From Gp7-AA10 sp035636095 (GTDB lineage Bacteria; Acidobacteriota; Thermoanaerobaculia; Gp7-AA8), in NCBI GenBank assembly GCA_035636095.1, contig DASPZU010000066.1, positions 1-64,000 on the forward strand: DNA of 64,000 bases, written 5' to 3'. Below the pieces are notes generated by a model. That model was not told where the DNA came from. It saw only the letters and a list, made by a program, of their open reading frames with translations, and searched no databases. Below are positions 59,328 to 64,000 of the stretch, piece by piece (the stretch's first letter is position 1; each line of letters opens with the position of its first letter). Position numbers and translations under genes: made by a program.

Positions 59328-60133
59328 TCAGGATGACGCGATGCTCTCGATGGTCGTGACTTCTTCTTCCGACAGGTCCAATTGTGGCGCCGCGAGAGCC
59401 TCGCGCATGTGTTGCGGATTGGTTGTGCCGGTGAGGCAGAGCATTCCGGCCTGCAGCGCGAAGGCGAAGATGACCTGCGCAACGGTCGCGCGATGGGCGG
59501 TCGCGATTTCACGAATCTCACGGCTTCCGAGCTCGGCGACGTTCGCTGTCAGAAGTGAGAAGCCCTGATAGATGACGCCTTCGCGTCTGCAGACCTCGCG
59601 CACCTCGCGATCCCAACCGAGCCGCGCGAAGCAGCGGTTTTGAACGAATGCCGGTTTCACCGAAGCGATGTCGCACAGCTCCACGACCTGGTCTGCCGTC
59701 ACGTTGCTGACGCCGATCATCCCCACGCGTCCTTCGCGCTGAAGCTCCTCCATCGTCCGCCACACTTCGCGATCGATGCCCGAAATGCCGCTGCGCGTCC
59801 GCGGCCCGTGCAGGAGGTAGCTGTCGACGTGGCCCAGGTGCTGGAGTGAGCTCTGGAGCGATTGGCGCACCTGGGTCGGGTAATCGGCGGTCGGATCGTA
59901 GGGGAGTCGCGAGTCCTGGCTTTCGACGTATGTGAATTTCGTCTGAATGAAAAGCGACTTGTCGCGGATGGCATCGCCGACCGCGGCTTCGTGATAGTGC
60001 CGGCGTTGATTCGCGGTGTCGATTCCGCGGAAACCCTCTGCCAGCGCTAACTCGACGAGGGCCCTGGTGCGCTCCTCTTTCCAGGCGGTGCCGTAGAGAA
60101 ACGGTGGGGCGCCGCCGTGGTCGGCGGCGCTCC
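59328..60133 (-). CDS. Aldo/keto reductase with disrupted 5' end
   Basis: An open frame reads through FLYGTAWKEERTRALVELAL, GFRGIDTANQRRHYHEAAVG (catalytic Asp and Tyr region), KSLFIQTKFTYVESQDSRLP, SYLLHGPRTRSG, VGMIGVSNVTADQVVELCDI to LTGTTNPQHMREALAAP, all marks of aldo/keto reductases. However, no ATG, GTG or TTG exists in this frame before codon 89 (GTG at 59870), and a stop lies a few codons ahead. An ATG at about 60135 is out of frame. Either a small frameshift near the start inactivated the gene, or an unusual start codon is used. The true 5' end is not known. Confidence 0.72.
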
Positions 60134-60141
60134 ACGTGCCA

Positions 60142-63100
60142 TTAGAAAATGTAGCGTGCTGCGAGCTGAACCTGACGTTCGGTGTTCAAGCGCGTGCCGG
60201 TGATCTTTCCGAAGTTCGAATCGCCGACGGTGTTGTTAGGCTGGTTGTACTGTGCCCAATTGAAGATATTGAAGCCTTCGATGCGCAGCTCGAGCGAGCC
60301 ATAGCGCGGCAGGCCGAAGGTCTTGAAGAGCGAAAGGTCGATTGTTTTTGTACCTGGTCCGCGCACCGCGTTGCGCTTCTCGGTACCTTGCGCGCCGGCA
60401 GCAGGCTTGAACGCGTCGGTGTTGAACCACTTGGTGGTGTTCTCAGGACCGTTGTTCGGATTGCCGACCTGATCGGCGCGCTTTCCGCTCTGGTCGTAAA
60501 CAGTGAATGGCGTGCCGGTCTGCAGCGTGAGAACAGTGTTCACGGCCCAACCGCCAACCAGGGTGTTGCCCTTGGCAAACGGCAGTTGGTAGGTCGCCGC
60601 CACCGTGAAGCGATGCCGTGCGTCGTAGTCGGCGTTCCCTTCGTCGAGACTCAAGTTGCAGTTCGTTGTGCCAGCCTTCACGCAACTCGAATCCGTGACT
60701 GAGCCGCCGCGCGAAGGATTGCCCGGGAAAAAGCCTGGACCTTCATTGGTCGCATGGCCGAAGGTGTAAGACGCAAGATACGCCAGGCCGTTCGACTCTC
60801 TCCTGCGGAGCGACATCTGCAGTGCGTCGTACTTCGACGTGCCGATGTACATGATGGATGTGAGCCGGTCGGCAACCGCGCCACCGAAACCGGCCGAGGT
60901 GATGGTGGTGCCGAGGTTGTCTCCGCGCGAGCCGACGTAGGCGACCGTCGCCGAAGTGTTTGCGTCAATCTCACGCTGTGCGCCGAAGCTCCATTCCTTC
61001 ACCTCGGGGACTTCCGAGTCGCGCGGAATGTAGACGACGCCCGAGCCGAGAGGAAGGTCCGGCTTGTTTGGATCGACTGCCCTAGGCAGCGGAATCGGGT
61101 CCGACAACTTGACGTTCGCTCCCGGATCATCGCCGAAGCGGAAGTCGGTGACGACCGCCGGCGGGTTCTCGGTGAGCTGGTTATCGATGCCGCCGCGATC
61201 GAGAGCGTAGAAGATGCCGAAGCCGCCGCGGACGACCGTTTTGTCATTGAGGATGTAAGCGAAGCCGAGGCGCGGACCAAAGTTGTTTCTGTCAGTCTTG
61301 ATGGTGGCTCGCGGCGCACCGTTCTGATTCGGAAGGACGAGTTTCTGCGTCACCGGGTCGTAATTGGCCATCCGATTGTTTTTCTCGTAGTACGGAGTCA
61401 GCAGGTCATACCGCAGGCCCAGGTTGAGGGTTAGCTTCGGGTTCACGTGCCAGTCGTCCTGCGCGAAGACCGCGTTCTCCCAACTGATGGTGTCGCGCGG
61501 AACGAAGCCCGGCACGCCGGTAGCCGTAAAGTTCGTTTTGGCGATGAGCATGTCTGCTACTTCGTATCCGGTGTATCCCTGCTGGAAGCCGAAGCCATCG
61601 CGGTAGAAGTAGAACCCTTTGCCAAATCGGGAGCGCTCCTGAGCCATATCGCGCCGCAGGGCTGTGCCGCCGAACTTGAATGAATGGTTCCCGCGCAGCC
61701 ACGACACGCCGTCGGAGAAAAAGAGCGTGCGCTGTTTGATGCGATATTGACCGAAGTCGCCGAGGTATTCGATGTAGGTACCGTCGCCGCCGCCGATCAA
61801 TGAAATGCCGTTGTTGGTGGTGATGCGGCCCGGGCCGGGGATGCCGAGGGCCTTGTTCTGATCGGTGCCGAAGCTGACCGGGAGGAACGCGAAGTGAAAG
61901 TTAGTCGAGCCGAAGCGGGCCTCGTTGACGAGGTTCGAGGAGAAGATATGCGTCTCTCCCGCCCGCGCCGTGTAGCCGTTGTTCTCGGAGCTGCCTGCGC
62001 CGAAGCCGGCCTGGAAGCCGGGGATGCGACCAGGATCGCTGAACTTGTCTGCCCAGTGGCTGCCGCTGACGAAGAGCTGATCGCTCGATGCCATGTTCTG
62101 ATCCACGCGAGCGTCGATGTCGTTATAAGTGCTCTTCTTTTGTCGATGCGTGAGGTAGTTGCGAATGACGCCAGCGCGCGTCGGCATTGGGTAGACGTTC
62201 AGATAAGCCTTGCCGACCGGATCGAGCATGTTCGCGGGAATGATGTTGCCCGTGAATGGCTGTCCGGTCATGGGGTTGTAAATAATGACCTTCTGGGTGA
62301 GACCGCTGACCGAAGTATCGAGCAGCTCGGAAAAGTCGCCGTTGCGCATCTTCGCGGTCGGGACGGTCACGAAATTGCCCGCCTCGACCGGGATGGAGTT
62401 GCGGAGACCGTGGAAGCTTCCGAAGAAGAATGTCCGGTCTCTGAAAACCGGACCGCCGAGCGTCACTCCGAAATCGTTGTTCTTGAAGTCGGGCTTCTCC
62501 TTGGCGAATTTTGGCGTGGCGGCCAGGCTCTTCGGCCGGTAGAAGTCGTAGGCGCTGCCCGTGAACTGGTTCGTACCGCTCTTGATGACCAGGTTCTGGA
62601 TTCCGCCCGCGGCACGGCCGAACTCGGCCGACGCATTGGTGGTGATCACCGAAAACTCGCGGATGGCCTCGGGTGGTGGCAGATACGCGATGCTGTTGAC
62701 CAACGACTCGTTGTTGTCGACGCCCTCGATCATGTAGTTGTTGAATTGCTCGCGAACGCCGTTGACCGACAGCGCCGCGCCGCCGAATTCGGAGTAGCGG
62801 AAGGTCTCGGCGTCAGTTCCCGAGCCGCCGCCCGAAGAGTTGCTGCCCGGAATTCCGCGATTGACGCCCGGGGCGAGAGTTGCCAACTGCGTGAAGTTGC
62901 GTCCGTTGAGCGGGAGATTCTCGATTTGCTTTTGATCGATCAGGGTAGAAATTTCCGATGTGCTCTTTTCGATGAGCGGGGCTGCGGCCGTGACCGTCAG
63001 TGTCTCGGAGACTCCGCCGAGCTGCATCTTGAAATCGAGGCGCGCGACCTGATTGACGGTGAGCGTCAGGGGCGTCACTTCTGTCTTGAAGCCGCTGAGC

Positions 63101-63354
63101 TCCACCTGGACGCGATAGTTGCCGACAGGAAGAGCTGGGACGGAGTAAGCACCTTTGGTGTCGGTGACATCGACGCGCATCGCGTTCGTGCCGACGTTGG
63201 TCGTCGTCACCGTCGCGCCAGGCAAAGCGGCGCCGGTGTTATCGGTCACCAGGCCTTCAATGCGGGCGTTGGCCGTCTGCGCGAAGATGGGTACGGCAGC
63301 AAACAGCATCAGTGCGAGTGCGACAAGAGTTTTCGCTCGAAACGAACTCGTCAT
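60142..63354 (-). CDS. TonB-dependent receptor with carboxypeptidase-regulatory-like N-terminal domain
   Basis: A 1070-residue outer-membrane protein. The signal peptide ends at AVPIFAQ. A CarboxypepD_reg fold follows (ARIEGLVTDNTGAALPGATV, YSVPALPVGNYRVQVELSGF), then a plug (IENLPLNGRNFTQLATLAPG, YMIEGVDNN) and a long beta barrel to the terminal LAARYIF. This large family is abundant in Acidobacteriota. It would import an oligosaccharide or other nutrient with TonB energy. GGAGG before the ATG at 63354 fixes the start. Confidence 0.92.
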   Translation of the reverse strand: MTSSFRAKTLVALALMLFAAVPIFAQTANARIEGLVTDNTGAALPGATVTTTNVGTNAMRVDVTDTKGAYSVPALPVGNYRVQVELSGFKTEVTPLTLTVNQVARLDFKMQLGGVSETLTVTAAAPLIEKSTSEISTLIDQKQIENLPLNGRNFTQLATLAPGVNRGIPGSNSSGGGSGTDAETFRYSEFGGAALSVNGVREQFNNYMIEGVDNNESLVNSIAYLPPPEAIREFSVITTNASAEFGRAAGGIQNLVIKSGTNQFTGSAYDFYRPKSLAATPKFAKEKPDFKNNDFGVTLGGPVFRDRTFFFGSFHGLRNSIPVEAGNFVTVPTAKMRNGDFSELLDTSVSGLTQKVIIYNPMTGQPFTGNIIPANMLDPVGKAYLNVYPMPTRAGVIRNYLTHRQKKSTYNDIDARVDQNMASSDQLFVSGSHWADKFSDPGRIPGFQAGFGAGSSENNGYTARAGETHIFSSNLVNEARFGSTNFHFAFLPVSFGTDQNKALGIPGPGRITTNNGISLIGGGDGTYIEYLGDFGQYRIKQRTLFFSDGVSWLRGNHSFKFGGTALRRDMAQERSRFGKGFYFYRDGFGFQQGYTGYEVADMLIAKTNFTATGVPGFVPRDTISWENAVFAQDDWHVNPKLTLNLGLRYDLLTPYYEKNNRMANYDPVTQKLVLPNQNGAPRATIKTDRNNFGPRLGFAYILNDKTVVRGGFGIFYALDRGGIDNQLTENPPAVVTDFRFGDDPGANVKLSDPIPLPRAVDPNKPDLPLGSGVVYIPRDSEVPEVKEWSFGAQREIDANTSATVAYVGSRGDNLGTTITSAGFGGAVADRLTSIMYIGTSKYDALQMSLRRRESNGLAYLASYTFGHATNEGPGFFPGNPSRGGSVTDSSCVKAGTTNCNLSLDEGNADYDARHRFTVAATYQLPFAKGNTLVGGWAVNTVLTLQTGTPFTVYDQSGKRADQVGNPNNGPENTTKWFNTDAFKPAAGAQGTEKRNAVRGPGTKTIDLSLFKTFGLPRYGSLELRIEGFNIFNWAQYNQPNNTVGDSNFGKITGTRLNTERQVQLAARYIF

Positions 63355-63400
63355 TGTTTCCTCCGGATGTGTTTTTGGACTAAGCGCGCGAAGTATATCG

Positions 63401-64000
63401 CTATCGAATTCGCCAGGCACCGCTGCTGTGTGCGGGGAGCGAGACGTTCGCTCCCACCATCGACACGCCGCTGTCCTCGATGATCGCCTCCGGGGTTCCG
63501 GTGACCGGCAACGTCAAGCTCGCCGATGCATTGCCGAGGTTGTGCGCCACCACAACGCGCTCGTCGCCGGAGTCGCGGATGAACGCGAGAATCTGTGCGC
63601 CGGAATCGAGCGGCGTGATGTCACCCTTCAAAAGCGCGTTCGAACGCTTCCGGGCCGCGATCCAGTTTCGATAGTACGACAGCAGCGATTGCGGATCGCT
63701 GGTCTGAGAGGCAACATTGTTTACGGCCAGGCCCGGTGCGAACGCATGCCATGGCGTCGCTGTCGAGAATCCTCCCGACGACGTCCAGGGCATCGGCGTG
63801 CGTTTCCATTCATCCTCCGAGCCCGGACCGTTTTGCAGTCCGACCTCTTCGCCGTAGTAAATGAACGGCGCACCGGGCAGCGTCAGAAGAATCGCGGCGG
63901 CGTTGCGCAACTTGCCGGCGTCGCTGCCGAGTTGTGTCGCGATTCGAATGTGATCGTGATTGGTAAGAAACGGCGCGTCGATCACGCCGGACGGATACGC
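63401..64000 (-). CDS. GH13 alpha-amylase-family enzyme, C-terminal part
   Basis: The frame is open to the window edge, so only the last 200 codons are seen. FLTNHDHIRIATQL is conserved region IV of family 13 (the transition-state Asp), and LLTLPGAPFIYYGEEVGL the strand after it. The C-terminal beta domain follows (VVVAHNLGNASASLTLPVTG). It stands just upstream of the TonB receptor gene and is probably part of the same alpha-glucan region. Confidence 0.92.
   Translation of the reverse strand, partial: AYPSGVIDAPFLTNHDHIRIATQLGSDAGKLRNAAAILLTLPGAPFIYYGEEVGLQNGPGSEDEWKRTPMPWTSSGGFSTATPWHAFAPGLAVNNVASQTSDPQSLLSYYRNWIAARKRSNALLKGDITPLDSGAQILAFIRDSGDERVVVAHNLGNASASLTLPVTGTPEAIIEDSGVSMVGANVSLPAHSSGAWRIR

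Noticed and set aside
61894..63483. Plus-strand open frame of 529 codons
   Set aside because: Antisense of the TonB receptor gene; no motif of its own.
1..64000. tRNA, rRNA and tmRNA genes
   Set aside because: No cloverleaf with a GTTCRA-type T-loop or rRNA-like stretch was recognised by eye; a covariance scan (tRNAscan-SE, Infernal) would be decisive.

Overview
The window is about 64 kb of GC-rich DNA from a Gram-negative bacterium. The envelope genes (RND and ABC efflux systems with outer-membrane factors, a TonB-dependent receptor with a carboxypeptidase-like N-terminal domain, a DUF5916 barrel protein, a propeller/Y_Y_Y/GGDEF/EAL sensor) and the dense, four-base-overlapping operons fit Acidobacteriota best. 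That placement is inference: no rRNA, tRNA or ribosomal protein gene was recognised. Three unrelated two-component systems are present. No phage, plasmid or CRISPR features were seen.

Layout. 1-1.7 kb: end of a PiT phosphate permease and an ECF sigma factor with its coupled membrane partner. 2-8.1 kb (minus): a TetR-controlled operon SDR / ABC permease / ABC ATPase / HlyD adaptor / outer-membrane factor / DinB, with two matching palindromes as candidate operators. 8.2-16.1 kb (minus): RND adaptor, a single reading frame joining the RND pump to its outer-membrane factor, SDR, cupin, cysteine-hydrolase homologue, a tiny membrane peptide and tag. 16.2-20.8 kb: DinB, histidine kinase/response regulator, a DHFR-like reductase, and a DUF899 dithiol oxidoreductase whose first redox cysteine codon is TGA. 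20.8-28.2 kb: a three-module thioredoxin-reductase-like enzyme, Dps, a DksA-like protein, a PEP mutase family enzyme, pirin, a CDF transporter and a LysR regulator. 28.3-36.8 kb: fatty-acid hydroxylase, a PQQ propeller gene with an in-frame TGA, DUF5916, small periplasmic proteins, and a ChrB / LppY-LpqO / ChrB-C cluster. 37.0-37.5 kb is decayed gene debris. 37.5-43.0 kb: cytochrome c, porin-like barrel, two YceI proteins, NarX/NarL-type kinase and regulator, and an RIC-type di-iron protein, which looks like a redox or nitrosative stress unit. 43-56 kb: hypothetical proteins, DUF1272, the large c-di-GMP sensor, a secreted subtilase, cardiolipin synthase, a PilZ protein, a radical SAM protein, DUF1028 and a PAS-LuxR regulator. 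56-64 kb: GH31 alpha-glucosidase, aldo/keto reductase, TonB receptor and the end of a GH13 enzyme, together a saccharide-utilisation region.

The most notable observations are: (1) a candidate selenoprotein of the DUF899 family, with UGA exactly at the first position of a C-x-x-C motif and a hairpin with a G-first loop 26 nt downstream; (2) an RND pump fused in frame to an outer-membrane factor across a secretion-signal-like segment and a repeat-derived linker; (3) three copies of a roughly 200-220 bp element with 25-bp terminal inverted repeats, each placed at the 3' end of genes; (4) several good operator palindromes; (5) a set of about 80-nt degenerate repeats ending in an intrinsic terminator, which may be an unannotated RNA.
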